This document shows positions 27,265 to 37,412 of a stretch of 64,000 bases of DNA, piece after piece. The notes beneath the pieces were generated by a model. The model made no database searches and had not been told where the DNA came from. It worked only from the letters and a program-made list of their open reading frames with translations. Position 1 is the stretch's first letter. Every line of letters starts with the position of its first letter. Made by a program: the position numbers and the translations under genes. This DNA comes from Cupriavidus laharis. Its GTDB lineage: Bacteria > Pseudomonadota > Gammaproteobacteria > Burkholderiales > Burkholderiaceae. The stretch lies in assembly GCF_914271435.1 (NCBI RefSeq), contig NZ_CAJZAI010000002.1:124001-188000 (forward strand), given 5' to 3'.

Positions 27265-28059
27265 ATGAAGATCGACTTGTCGGGCAAGACCGCCCTTGTC
27301 TCGGGCTCCACCGCCGGTATCGGCTTCGCTACGGCGCGCGGCCTGGCGCAGGCCGGCGCCCGCGTCATCCTCAACGGCCGCAAGGCCGATGCGCTGGCGA
27401 AGGCCGCGGACACGCTGCGCGCCGAGGTATCGGGCGCGGACCTCGTCACGTTTGCCGGCGACCTCGCCACGGTGCAAGGCGTGGAGGCCCTGCTCGCGCA
27501 GGTGCCGGCCGTCGACATCCTCGTCAACAACCTCGGCATCTTCAATCCGCAGGACTTCTTCGAGACGCCCGACAGCGAATGGACGCGGTTCTTCGAGACC
27601 AACGTGATGTCCGGCGTGCGCCTGTCGCGCGCCTATGCGCCGGGCATGGTGCAGCGCAAATGGGGGCGCATCGTGTTCATCTCGTCGGAGTCCGGGCTGA
27701 ACATTCCCGTCGAGATGATCCACTACGGTTTTTCCAAGACAGCCCAGCTCGCGGTGTCGCGCGGGCTCGCCAAGCGGCTCGCGGGCACCGGCGTGACGGT
27801 GAACGCGGTGTTGCCGGGGCCGACGCTGTCCGAAGGCGTGGAGGAAATGCTGGCCGACGAGGTGAAGCGCGCCGGCAAGCCGGTGGCCGAAGTGGCCGCG
27901 GATTTCGTCAAGGCGCACCGCAGCACTTCCATCATCCAGCGCGCGGCCACCGTGGATGAAGTGGCCAACATGATCGTCTATGTCTGCTCGCCGCAGGCTT
28001 CGGCCACGACCGGCGCCGCGCTGCGCGTGGATGGGGGCGTGGTCGACACCATTGCCTGA
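27265..28059 (+). CDS. Short-chain dehydrogenase/reductase
   Basis: 264 residues, classical SDR: nucleotide motif SGSTAGIGFATARG (residues about 12-25), NNLG in place of NNAG, catalytic Ser in FISSES and Tyr-x3-Lys in YGFSKTA. Two bases outside the usual TGxxxGxG (SG instead of TG) are tolerated in the family. NAD(P)-dependent oxidoreductase; substrate unknown. Stands alone after tyrB, separated by a hairpin and about 240 bp that hold no other gene. Confidence 0.88.
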   Translation: MKIDLSGKTALVSGSTAGIGFATARGLAQAGARVILNGRKADALAKAADTLRAEVSGADLVTFAGDLATVQGVEALLAQVPAVDILVNNLGIFNPQDFFETPDSEWTRFFETNVMSGVRLSRAYAPGMVQRKWGRIVFISSESGLNIPVEMIHYGFSKTAQLAVSRGLAKRLAGTGVTVNAVLPGPTLSEGVEEMLADEVKRAGKPVAEVAADFVKAHRSTSIIQRAATVDEVANMIVYVCSPQASATTGAALRVDGGVVDTIA

Positions 28060-28246
28060 CCGGTAGCACAATCCCTACACACTTGATGAAATTCTGACGC
28101 ACGCTGCTGCGCCTGAACGCGGCACCGTTAGGGCAGGGCCGTGGGCACCGATCTTGCTGGCGATGGACAGATATATTCTCGACCTGCCGCCGATAATCGA
28201 TACACTGCTGACCTGAGGCGATCGCACGGACAAACGGGAGATCTGA

Positions 28247-29131
28247 TTGACAGAGCCGGCCCCCCTTGAGACCGCAAACATGATGCGCGCACGGCGGTCG
28301 CGCTGCGCCGCGCCATGGCTGCCTGCGCTGCTTGCGCTCACGGCGGTTCCGGCCTGGGCCCAGACGCCGGCCCCGCTGGCCGAATGGCAATTCTCCGTCG
28401 GCGTGCCGCTCGAAAAGCTGTTCGAAGAGACCATACCGGAATGGGAAGTCCGCCTTGGCGCGGCGGCGATGCTGCGTCCGCGCTATGACGGCTCGTCGGA
28501 CTACATCGTGATCGGCGGCCCCAGCATCGACATCCGCTATCGCGACATCGCCTTTGCCTCGATCGGCGAAGGCCTGGGCGTCAATGTCCTGCGCGGCAAG
28601 AACTGGCGGGCGGGCATTGCGCTGTCGTACAACCTTGGCCGGCGCGCCAAGGAGAGCTCGCCGCTGCTGGACGGCATGGAGAACATCAACCCGGCGCCGG
28701 AAGCCAAGCTCTTCGCCGAATACGCGGTGTCCAGGGAATTCCCGCTGGTGATGCGCGTCGACGCGCGCCGCAGCCTGGGCGGCTCCGATGGCTGGATCGG
28801 CGACATCGGCGCCTACATGCCACTGCCGGGCAGCTCCGAGAAGTTCTACTGGTTCGCGGGCCCGACGCTGACACTGGCGGACTCGCGGTACATGAACGCC
28901 TGGTACGGCGTCAGCGCGTCACAGGCCCGGCCCGGGCGCCCGCAGTTCAGCCCCGGAGGCGGCATGCGCTCCTACGGCTTCGGCATCAGCGCGGTCTGGT
29001 TCTTCGACAAGCACTGGTTCGCCACGGCCGATGCGTCTGTCGTGCAACTCGTCGGCGATGCGAAGCGTAGCCCGCTCACGCAGAGCTCGACCGGCGGGGC
29101 TTTCGATCTGTCGGTCAATTACCAGTTCTGA
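28247..29131 (+). CDS. MipA/OmpV-family outer-membrane protein
   Basis: 294 residues. A signal peptide is visible (RCAAPWLPALLALTAVPAWA, cleavage before QTP), followed by a beta-barrel with alternating hydrophobic strands and a C-terminal aromatic residue (VNYQF), as in MipA/OmpV. TTG at 28247 has GGGAG 6 nt upstream and is used here; an ATG at 28280 gives a shorter signal peptide and is the alternative. Family members scaffold murein enzymes or act as porins. No kinase or regulator adjoins it. Confidence 0.87.
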   Translation: MTEPAPLETANMMRARRSRCAAPWLPALLALTAVPAWAQTPAPLAEWQFSVGVPLEKLFEETIPEWEVRLGAAAMLRPRYDGSSDYIVIGGPSIDIRYRDIAFASIGEGLGVNVLRGKNWRAGIALSYNLGRRAKESSPLLDGMENINPAPEAKLFAEYAVSREFPLVMRVDARRSLGGSDGWIGDIGAYMPLPGSSEKFYWFAGPTLTLADSRYMNAWYGVSASQARPGRPQFSPGGGMRSYGFGISAVWFFDKHWFATADASVVQLVGDAKRSPLTQSSTGGAFDLSVNYQF

Positions 29132-29141
29132 AGCATCGGCC

Positions 29142-29176
29142 AAAGGTTATTCGCCGAATTGCGGGGGCTGTGGGGA
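29142..29176. repeat. Dispersed 35-bp intergenic repeat, copy 1
   Basis: Identical at 31 of 35 bases to 54846-54880, with an unbroken 18-bp core TCGCCGAATTGCGGGGGC. Both copies lie outside genes. Copy 1 is 10 bp after the MipA/OmpV stop, between convergent genes. Confidence 0.6.
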
Positions 29177-29245
29177 ACCAAATAAAAAACGCGACGCAGC
29201 CTCATACCGAGACAGCGCCGCGCAGCAGGCCCATCAGGCCGACGC

Positions 29246-29425
29246 TTATTGCGCAGCAGGCTTGTCGGCTGCCTTCTTGGTGTGCTTGCTGGCGTGGGTC
29301 TTGCCCTTGTGCGTGCTCTTTTCCACCTTGGCAGGTTCCTTCGACTCGGGCGCGGCGGCAGGCGCTTGCGCAAAAGCACCAGCGGCAAACAGGCCCAGCG
29401 TCAGGATGGCAAGTACTTTTTTCAT
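29246..29425 (-). CDS. Small secreted Lys/Ala-rich protein
   Basis: 59 residues. Signal peptide MKKVLAILTLGLFAAGAFA, then a short mature part rich in Ala, Lys, Thr and His (QAPAAAPESKEP and repeated HKGK/SKHTKK). Charge and composition suggest a disordered periplasmic peptide. Such small basic proteins are common in Cupriavidus and Ralstonia; function unknown. Convergent with the MipA/OmpV gene. Confidence 0.75.
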   Translation of the reverse strand: MKKVLAILTLGLFAAGAFAQAPAAAPESKEPAKVEKSTHKGKTHASKHTKKAADKPAAQ

Positions 29426-29695
29426 TGTCAGTCTCCGGATGGACGCGCGAAGTTGCGCGTTGCTCCTAAGAACGTGGGCCGGACACCGGATGTTGACGGG
29501 CCGGGCAACCGACTATGTAACGGATTATTTCAGCCGGAGGCGGAATTTGCGATGCCGCAAAGCCCTGTCAATGTGACTTAAGATCATCAGCCGCACGCCG
29601 ATAAACCTTGGCATCGGAACACCAATCCATCGTGCGTGCGTACCCCCAGCGTGACGTGCGGCAATCCGCGAGCAGTCAGTCAACTGGAGATAACG

Positions 29696-30190
29696 ATGAG
29701 CAGGATCGAAGCCACGGCGGCAAGTCAGCTTGCCCCGCTTACGCAAGATTCGGGCGCCGCTGCGGCAGCGGACGTTACCGGCAACGCAGATGCCACCGCC
29801 AACGCGCCGGGCATCGCAGTGAAGCAGCCCGGTACCGATGTCCGGATTTCCATGTCCGGCAGCGCCCTGGCTTCACGGGGCACTGCGAAGGAAGCGTCCA
29901 CCAAGGACAGCGACATCGACAACAGCAACCTGCCCGACAACGTCAAGAAGCTGATCAAGCGCCTGCGCGAACTGCGCGAGAAGCTTGAGCAGAAGGTTCA
30001 GGAACTGCAGGAACTCAGCAACAGTACGGCCGGCAGCCCCGAGCAGCGGCGCATGCGCATCGAGGCCTTGCGATCGGAAGTCGGTGCGCTGACGGCCGCC
30101 ATGAACAGCGTCAGCGCGGACCTGGCCCAGGCCACCCGCAAATTCACCAGCGATGAGAAGAAACTGGTGGGCAGCCTGATAATGGGCTGA
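29696..30190 (+). CDS. Small coiled-coil protein of unknown function
   Basis: 164 residues. An Ala/Thr-rich N-terminal half without membrane segment, then a strong coiled coil (about 82-110, NVKKLIKRLRELREKLEQKV) and a second helix (about 120-150). The arrangement recalls FlxA-like proteins, but similarity is only in shape. ATG at 29696 with GGAG 6 nt upstream. It is followed within 3 bp by the remnant of an acyl-CoA dehydrogenase on the other strand, so its 3' flank is a rearrangement point. Confidence 0.7.
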   Translation: MSRIEATAASQLAPLTQDSGAAAAADVTGNADATANAPGIAVKQPGTDVRISMSGSALASRGTAKEASTKDSDIDNSNLPDNVKKLIKRLRELREKLEQKVQELQELSNSTAGSPEQRRMRIEALRSEVGALTAAMNSVSADLAQATRKFTSDEKKLVGSLIMG

Positions 30191-30192
30191 GC

Positions 30193-30264
30193 CGACTGCG
30201 GCACGCGCACGCCATCGAAGAACAGCTCGCAGGCGTCCTGCGCCTTCAGGCCGATCCTCTCAAG
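30193..30264 (-). pseudogene. Remnant of an acyl-CoA dehydrogenase gene
   Basis: Read on the minus strand, the 75 bp after the acyl-CoA synthetase stop encode LERIGLKAQDACELFFDGVR then VPQS with no gap. This is the conserved middle motif of acyl-CoA dehydrogenases (compare IGLKAQDTSELFF...DVRVP), about 24 residues of a protein of some 380. Nothing of the rest remains: one side enters the stop of the synthetase, the other the stop of the coiled-coil gene. It marks a deletion that removed an acyl-CoA dehydrogenase. Confidence 0.8.
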
Positions 30265-30265
30265 A

Positions 30266-31819
30266 TCAGCGGGCAGCGCGCGTGTATTGCTCCAGCAGCA
30301 CGCGCTTGTACAGCTTGCCGTTCTCCAGCCGCGGCAGCGCCTGCACGAAATCTACGCTGCGCGGGCATTTGACGTGCGACAGGCGCTGGCGGCAGAAGTC
30401 GAGCAGCGCTGCGCCGAGTTCCGGCGAGCCCTGCTGCGCGGGCTGCAGTTCGATCACGGCCTTGACCTCTTCACCGAACTCCGGGTGCGGCACGCCGATC
30501 ACGGCCACGTCCGCGACGCCAGGATACGTCGCGAGCAGGTTCTCGATCTCCTGCGGATAGATGTTCACGCCGCCGGACAGGATCAGGTCGGTGCGGCGGC
30601 CGGACATGAAGAGCCAGCCGTCTTCGTCGACGTGGCCGATGTCGCCGAAGGTCGCGCAGCCGTCAGCGTCGTACGCGGCGGCCGTCTTGGCCTCGTCGTT
30701 GTGATAGGCGAAGCGCGGCGTGCCCGAGAACCAGATGCGGCCCTGCTGCCCCGGCGGCAGTTCGCGGCCTTCGTCGTCCTTGATATGGATGCGGCCGAGC
30801 AGCGCGGGGCCGACCGTGCCGGGCCTGGCCAGCCAGCCCTTGCTGTCGACCGCGGTCAGACCGATGCCTTCGGAGCCGCCGTAGTACTCGTACCAGACCG
30901 GCCCCCACCAGTCGATCATGCGCTGCTTCACGTCCGGTGGGCACGGCGCGGCGGCGTGGATAGCCACGCGCATGCTCGACAGGTCGGCGCGTGCGCGCAC
31001 GTCATCGGGCAGCGCCAGCATGCGGATCATCATGGTCGGCACCCACTGGCTGTGGGTCACGCGGTACTGTGCGATCAGTTCCAGTGCGCGTGCCGCATCG
31101 AAGCGGCTGGAGACGATGTTCTCGCCGCCCCAGTCGATATTGCGCATCACGCTGCGCAGCGGCGCGGCATGGTACAGCGGCGCCATGGTCAGGTAGACCG
31201 TGTCGCGGCCGAAGGCGAAGAACTCGCGCCAGATGGACGCATCGTAGGCGTCGCGGAAGCGCTCGGTGTATGGCACCAGCGGGCGGCGGATGCCTTTGGG
31301 CTTGCCGGTGGTGCCGGACGAGTACAGGAAATCGCGCCCGACCTCGCGCATCGGCAGCGGCGCACCGGCGGTGTAGCCGGCAATGGCCTGCGTGAACGAC
31401 AGGAAGCCGGGTGCTTCGCTGTCGAGCAGGTACTTCACGCCAGCCCAGTCAGCCACCGCGCCAGCCAGTGCCGCCGTCTTGCGCGTCGCCACCAGCAGGC
31501 GTGCGCCGCAGTCGCGCAGAATGTAGTCCACCTCGTCCGGGTTAAGGTGCGTGCTGACCGGCGTGTAGTACAGCCCCGCGCGGCGCGCGCCCCAGGCCAG
31601 CGCGAACAGGTCAGGATGATTCTCCATCAGCAGCGCGATGCCGTCGCCGGGCTGCAGGCCGGTTCCGACCAGCCATTGCGCCACGACGCTCGCGCGCGCA
31701 TCGAGTTCGGCGTAGGTCAGCGTCGTGGCGGTGTCGCCATCGACCAGCCGTACGGCGGCCTTGCCGGGCTGGACCTCGGCCCAGTGGGCGAGCCGGTCCA
31801 CGGTGTGCAGTGTCTCCAT
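30266..31819 (-). CDS. AMP-forming acyl-CoA synthetase
   Basis: 517 residues, adenylate-forming family. Phosphate-binding loop YSSGTTGKPKGIRRPL (about 165-180), YYGGSEGIGLTAVD, the GDIGHVDEDGWLFMSGR hinge region and the C-terminal Lys in LPRLENGKLYKRVL. Activates a carboxylic acid to its CoA thioester. Together with the divergent thiolase and FadJ-type genes and the IclR regulator it forms a beta-oxidation locus. The substrate is not determinable. Start at 31819. Confidence 0.9.
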   Translation of the reverse strand: METLHTVDRLAHWAEVQPGKAAVRLVDGDTATTLTYAELDARASVVAQWLVGTGLQPGDGIALLMENHPDLFALAWGARRAGLYYTPVSTHLNPDEVDYILRDCGARLLVATRKTAALAGAVADWAGVKYLLDSEAPGFLSFTQAIAGYTAGAPLPMREVGRDFLYSSGTTGKPKGIRRPLVPYTERFRDAYDASIWREFFAFGRDTVYLTMAPLYHAAPLRSVMRNIDWGGENIVSSRFDAARALELIAQYRVTHSQWVPTMMIRMLALPDDVRARADLSSMRVAIHAAAPCPPDVKQRMIDWWGPVWYEYYGGSEGIGLTAVDSKGWLARPGTVGPALLGRIHIKDDEGRELPPGQQGRIWFSGTPRFAYHNDEAKTAAAYDADGCATFGDIGHVDEDGWLFMSGRRTDLILSGGVNIYPQEIENLLATYPGVADVAVIGVPHPEFGEEVKAVIELQPAQQGSPELGAALLDFCRQRLSHVKCPRSVDFVQALPRLENGKLYKRVLLEQYTRAAR

Positions 31820-31916
31820 GTCTGCGGTGTCTCTCTCTGTTTGGTGAATGCGGACCGCGCTGCGTTGGCGCGGGTCTCTGCGGGAACGGCGAAGCAATGA
31901 CGGGTTGCCGTGCTCC

Positions 31917-32747
31917 TCAGGCGTAGGTGGTGGCCGGGCTGCCGAGGCCGGCTTCGATGTTGCGGGCCAGCGCGAGCAGCCGCGGACCGACCTCGTCCAG
32001 CAACTGGCCGGGCCGCAGTTCATAGCTCGGCACGGTGCAGGCAAAGACATAGATCTCGTCCCGTGTCGGCGACCGCACCGGCACCGCGACCGCCTCGAAC
32101 TGGCGATGCAGATCGCCATGGCTCAGGCAGAAGCCGCGCGCGGCCAGGTCGCGTTGCGTCTCGGCCAGGCGGTCGGCCAGCCATGCGCCGTGCTCGGGGT
32201 CGCCGGCGTGCGTGGCGTCGAGAAAGCGCTGGCAATGCTCCGGCGGCAGCGTGGCCAGGTAGGCGCGGCCCGACGCCGTGCGCGACAGCGAGATATGGCT
32301 ACCCATGGGCGGCCGCACGGTCTCGCACTCCTTGGCCTGCGCGAGTTCGATGAAGACGAGGTCCATGCCGGCACCAAGGCCCAGCGTCACCTGCGCGCGC
32401 ATGCGGTCGGCCAGCGCCTGCATCGGCGCGAAGGCGAGCTGGCGGATATGCGCCCGCGCGAGCAGCGGCGACGCCAGCCGCGCCAGGCCAGGCGCCGGCT
32501 GGAAGCGCCCCGCCACGTCGTCATAGCGCAGCAGCCCGGCCTCGCACAGCGTCGTGACAAGGCGGAACAGCGTCGGCTTGGGCAGGCCCGTGGCCGCCAT
32601 CAGTTCGCGTGCGCTCAACTCAGGCGCCGACGCACTGAAGGCCTGGAGGATGTGGATGCCACGAGCCAGTGCACTGCCATTGCCTGCGGTGCCGGTTTCC
32701 GGCCCGCCTTCTATATTTTGAGATTCAAGTTTCATTTTTGATTTCAT
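31917..32747 (-). CDS. IclR-family transcriptional regulator
   Basis: 276 residues from ATG 32747 (272 from ATG 32735). N-terminal winged helix (GIHILQAFSASAPELSAREL) and IclR effector domain (FVFACTVPSYELRPGQLLDEVG). It is divergent from the thiolase-fadJ-Bug genes and upstream of the acyl-CoA synthetase on the same strand, so it probably controls both. Both candidate starts lie in the two arms of a perfect inverted repeat (32728-32753). Confidence 0.9.
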   Translation of the reverse strand: MKSKMKLESQNIEGGPETGTAGNGSALARGIHILQAFSASAPELSARELMAATGLPKPTLFRLVTTLCEAGLLRYDDVAGRFQPAPGLARLASPLLARAHIRQLAFAPMQALADRMRAQVTLGLGAGMDLVFIELAQAKECETVRPPMGSHISLSRTASGRAYLATLPPEHCQRFLDATHAGDPEHGAWLADRLAETQRDLAARGFCLSHGDLHRQFEAVAVPVRSPTRDEIYVFACTVPSYELRPGQLLDEVGPRLLALARNIEAGLGSPATTYA

Positions 32748-32805
32748 GAAACTGATTATGCGCAAATTATTTGACGATCTCAATCATTTTCGAGACACTT
32801 GTCTC
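32728..32805. promoter_or_regulatory. Operator-like dyads between iclR and thiolase genes
   Basis: Two dyads in the divergent spacer. AGTTTCAT (32728-32735) and ATGAAACT (32746-32753) form a perfect 8-bp inverted repeat with a 10-bp spacer. GAGACA-CT-TGTCTC (32792-32805) is a perfect 14-bp palindrome 20 bp before the thiolase ATG. A TTGACG at 32771 may be a -35. IclR proteins usually bind such palindromes near their own start; assignment is inferred. Confidence 0.5.
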
Positions 32806-32825
32806 AATTATCAAGAGGAGACACG

Positions 32826-34037
<1,212 letters not shown>

Positions 34038-34061
34038 ACGACTGCCGGAGAGACCAGAAAG

Positions 34062-36206
34062 ATGCAAGCCCCGATTCAGTACCAGAAGTCCGACGACGGC
34101 ATCGTCACCCTCACCTTCGATGCGCCGGACCAGAGCGTCAACACCATGACCGACGCCATGCGGCAATGCCTGGCCGAGGTGTCGGATCGCCTCGTCGCCG
34201 AGAAGGACAGCATTGCCGGCGTCATCCTCACTTCCGCCAAAGACACCTTCTTTGCCGGCGGCAACCTGAACCGCATCTACGGCATGCAGCCGAAGGATGC
34301 TGAAACGCTCTTCGCCGCGACCGAGGCCGGCAAGCGCGCGCTGCGCCAGATCGAGACGCTGGGCAAGCCTGTGGTGGCAGCGCTCAACGGCACCGCGCTG
34401 GGCGGCGGCTTCGAGATCGCGCTGGCCTGCCACCACCGCATCGCGCTCGACAAGCCCAAGGCGCAGTTCGGCCTGCCCGAAGCCACGCTCGGCCTGATGC
34501 CGGGCGCCGGCGGCGTGGTACGCATGACGCGCCTGCTTGGCCTGGCGGCAAGCCAGCCCTACCTGCAGGACAGCAAGCTGATGTCGCCCACGCAGGCTGT
34601 CGAAGCCGGACTGATCCATGCACTGGCGCCGACGCAGGAAGCGCTGCTTGAACAGGCCCGCGCGTGGATTGCCGCGCATCCCGCCAGCGCGCAGCCGTGG
34701 GACGCCAGGGGCTACGTGCCACCGGGCGGATGGAACGACAGCGAAGGCGCCAAGCGCTGGATCTCGACCGCCGCCGCACAGGTGCGCGCCAGGACCAAAG
34801 GCTGCTACCCGGCGCCGGAAGCGATCCTGTGCGCCTCCGTCGAGGGCATGCAGGTCGATTTCGATACCGCCAGCCGCATCGAGACGCGTTACTTCGTGCA
34901 GATCGTCACGGGCAAGGTGTCGAAGAATATCCTCGGCACGTTCTGGTTCCGTGCCAACGAGATCAAGTCCGGCGCGCAGCGTCCGACGGGCGTCGAGAAA
35001 GGCAAGGTCGGCAGGCTGGCGGTACTCGGCGCCGGCATGATGGGCAAGGGCATTGCCTACGTGGCCGCCACGCGCGGCATCGAGGTGTGGGTCAAGGATG
35101 CGACCATCGAGCAGGCCGCCAGCGCCCGCGACAACGCCGACAAGCTGCTCGCCAAGCGCGAGGAGAAAGGCGAGATCGACGCCGCGCAGCGCCGCCAGGT
35201 CGTCGAGCGCATCCATCCGGTGGCGAGCTACGAAGACCTTGCGCAAGTGGACCTGGTGATCGAAGCCGTGCCGGAGAACCCGGCGCTCAAGGCGGAGATC
35301 ACGGGCACCGCCGAACCGCTGCTGTCTGATCGCGCGATCTGGGCATCGAACACCTCCACCCTGCCCATCACCGGGTTGGCAAAGGCATCGGGCCGCCCGG
35401 GCCGCTTCATCGGCCTGCACTTTTTCTCTCCGGTGCACCGCATGCAGCTCGTGGAAGTCATCAAGGGCAAGGAGACCTCGAAGGAAACGCTGGCACATGC
35501 ACTGGACTTCGTCATGCAGCTCGGCAAAACGCCGATCGTCGTCAACGACAGCCGCGGCTTCTTCACCAGCCGCGTGTTCAGCACCTTCACGCGTGAAGGC
35601 GTGGCCATGCTCGGCGAAGGCCAGGACCCGGCGGCCATTGAGACGGCGGCGGCCTTTGCCGGCTTCCCCGTGGGGCCGCTTGCCGTGCTGGACGAAGTGA
35701 GCCTGAGCCTGTCGTACAACAACCGGCTCGAGACGCTCAAGGCCCACGCCGCCGAGGGCAACCCGCTGCCCGCGCACCCGGCCGATGCGGTGATGGAGCG
35801 CATGCTGGACAAGTTCGGCCGCAAGGGCCGTGCTGCCGGCGGCGGCTTCTATGACTATCCGGCCGATGGCCCGAAGGCGTTCTGGAGCGGGCTGGCCCGC
35901 CATTTCGTGCGCCCGACCGAGCAGATTCCGCAGCAGGACAAGATGGACCGGCTGCTCTTCTGCATGGCGCTGGAATCGGTGCGCATCCTGCAGGAAGGCG
36001 TGCTCGACAGTGCCGGCGACGGCAACATCGGTTCGGTGCTGGGCATTGGCTTCCCGCGCTGGACTGGCGGCGTGTTCCAGTACCTCAACCAGTACGGCCT
36101 GAAGGAAGCCGTGGCGCGCGCCGAATACCTGGCCGCGCACTATGGCGAGCGCTTCGCGCCGCCGCGACTGCTAAAGGAGAAGGCAGCCAGCGGCGAATTG
36201 TTCTGA
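34062..36206 (+). CDS. fadJ: FadJ/FadB-type bifunctional enoyl-CoA hydratase/3-hydroxyacyl-CoA dehydrogenase
   Basis: 714 residues. N-terminal crotonase domain (1-190) with oxyanion motifs in FFAGGNLNRIYG and GTALGGGFEIALACHHRI, linker, then NAD-binding 3-hydroxyacyl-CoA dehydrogenase with GAGMMGKGIAY (about 327-337) and HFFSPVHRMQLVEV (catalytic His). Two C-terminal dehydrogenase domains follow. Length matches FadJ. With the thiolase just upstream it completes one beta-oxidation spiral, lacking only the dehydrogenase that was apparently lost at 30.2 kb. The symbol denotes the type; fadB is the alternative. Confidence 0.93.
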   Translation: MQAPIQYQKSDDGIVTLTFDAPDQSVNTMTDAMRQCLAEVSDRLVAEKDSIAGVILTSAKDTFFAGGNLNRIYGMQPKDAETLFAATEAGKRALRQIETLGKPVVAALNGTALGGGFEIALACHHRIALDKPKAQFGLPEATLGLMPGAGGVVRMTRLLGLAASQPYLQDSKLMSPTQAVEAGLIHALAPTQEALLEQARAWIAAHPASAQPWDARGYVPPGGWNDSEGAKRWISTAAAQVRARTKGCYPAPEAILCASVEGMQVDFDTASRIETRYFVQIVTGKVSKNILGTFWFRANEIKSGAQRPTGVEKGKVGRLAVLGAGMMGKGIAYVAATRGIEVWVKDATIEQAASARDNADKLLAKREEKGEIDAAQRRQVVERIHPVASYEDLAQVDLVIEAVPENPALKAEITGTAEPLLSDRAIWASNTSTLPITGLAKASGRPGRFIGLHFFSPVHRMQLVEVIKGKETSKETLAHALDFVMQLGKTPIVVNDSRGFFTSRVFSTFTREGVAMLGEGQDPAAIETAAAFAGFPVGPLAVLDEVSLSLSYNNRLETLKAHAAEGNPLPAHPADAVMERMLDKFGRKGRAAGGGFYDYPADGPKAFWSGLARHFVRPTEQIPQQDKMDRLLFCMALESVRILQEGVLDSAGDGNIGSVLGIGFPRWTGGVFQYLNQYGLKEAVARAEYLAAHYGERFAPPRLLKEKAASGELF

Positions 36207-36211
36207 TGAGA

Positions 36212-36241
36212 GGGGCCGGCCCGCTTTGACGCGCCGGCCCC
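36212..36241 (+). terminator. Hairpin after fadJ
   Basis: Perfect 9-bp stem GGGGCCGGC / GCCGGCCCC with a 12-nt loop, 5 nt after the stop. No T-run. Probably a partial terminator before the Bug gene. Confidence 0.5.
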
Positions 36242-36289
36242 ATCCGCCCAATCGACCATAAATAGCCGGACAAACCGGAGGAGACATCG

Positions 36290-37258
36290 ATGAAGCCAAT
36301 CAAGACCTGGGGCATCGCCCTGGCCACGCTCGCGTTCGCCGCAACGGCCAGCGCAGCCGACTACCCTACCCGCCCGATCCGTCTCGTAGTGCCCTACGCC
36401 GCGGGCGGCACCATCGATCTGATGGCGCGCATGATCGGCCCCAAGCTGCATGCCGCGCTGGGCCAGCCCGTGGTGGTGGAAAACCGCCCGGGCGCCGGCA
36501 CCATGATCGGGGCCGATGCCGTCGCGCGTGCCGAGCCCGATGGCTACACGCTGTTCCTGGGCTCCAACGCGGCCTTCACCATCAGCCCGCAGGTCATGCC
36601 CAACGTGCCGTATGACCCGCTGCGCAGCTTCGCCGCGATCGGCACGCTGGCCTCGTTCCCGAACCTGATCCTGGTGCCCCCGCAGTCGCCGTACAAGACC
36701 GTGGCGGACGTGATTCAGGCGGCGCGCAAGGCGCCCGGCAAGATCAGCTATGCGTCCTTCGGTGTCGGCAGCACCGCGCAGCTCTCCGGCGAAGCCATCA
36801 AGGTCGCCTCGGGCGCCGATATCGTCGAAGTGCCCTACAAGAGCGGCGCTCAATGCGTGCAGGCCGTGTTGTCCGGCGAAGTCACGTTCGCCTTCGACAC
36901 CGCCATCGGCTCGGTGCAGCGCGTGAAATCAGGCCAGTTGCGCGCGCTGGCCGCAACCTCCAACGACCGCCTGCCTGACCTGCCCCAGGTGCCTGGCATC
37001 ACCGAAGCGGGCTATCCGTCGGCGGAAGTGATTGCCTGGGTGGGTATGTTCGCCCCGGCCGCCACGCCGCCGGCCGCGCGCACGGCGCTCAGCAATGCCG
37101 TGCGCAAGCTGATGAACGACCCCGAGATGAAGCGCCAGTTCGCCAACCTTGGCGTGCAGGCCAGCTTCGTCGACGGCGACGCGACCATGCAGAGAATGCG
37201 CAGCGAGTACGTGCGCTTCGGCAAGCTCGTGGAGCAGGCGAAGATCCGCGTGAACTGA
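36290..37258 (+). CDS. Bug-family (tripartite tricarboxylate transporter) substrate-binding protein
   Basis: 322 residues. Signal peptide ending ASA before ADYPTRPIRLVVPYAAGG, the hallmark start of Bug proteins, and PVVVENRPGAG. Periplasmic binding of a carboxylate. The membrane genes tctA and tctB are not near, as is normal for the expanded Bug families of Cupriavidus and Bordetella. Its place behind the beta-oxidation genes suggests the ligand is the acid degraded by them. Confidence 0.93.
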   Translation: MKPIKTWGIALATLAFAATASAADYPTRPIRLVVPYAAGGTIDLMARMIGPKLHAALGQPVVVENRPGAGTMIGADAVARAEPDGYTLFLGSNAAFTISPQVMPNVPYDPLRSFAAIGTLASFPNLILVPPQSPYKTVADVIQAARKAPGKISYASFGVGSTAQLSGEAIKVASGADIVEVPYKSGAQCVQAVLSGEVTFAFDTAIGSVQRVKSGQLRALAATSNDRLPDLPQVPGITEAGYPSAEVIAWVGMFAPAATPPAARTALSNAVRKLMNDPEMKRQFANLGVQASFVDGDATMQRMRSEYVRFGKLVEQAKIRVN

Positions 37259-37412
37259 AGACGGCATTGCGGGCCCGCCCGAGCCTTGGGCCAAGGCCCG
37301 CGATCCGCTGACCGGATGTGACCGCCGATTGGCAAAAGAGCGTCGCAAGCACTCCCGCTGCCCCTGAAATCGCCTAGTCTGGGATAGAGACCAGCCGCTT
37401 CGGGGTAACACA

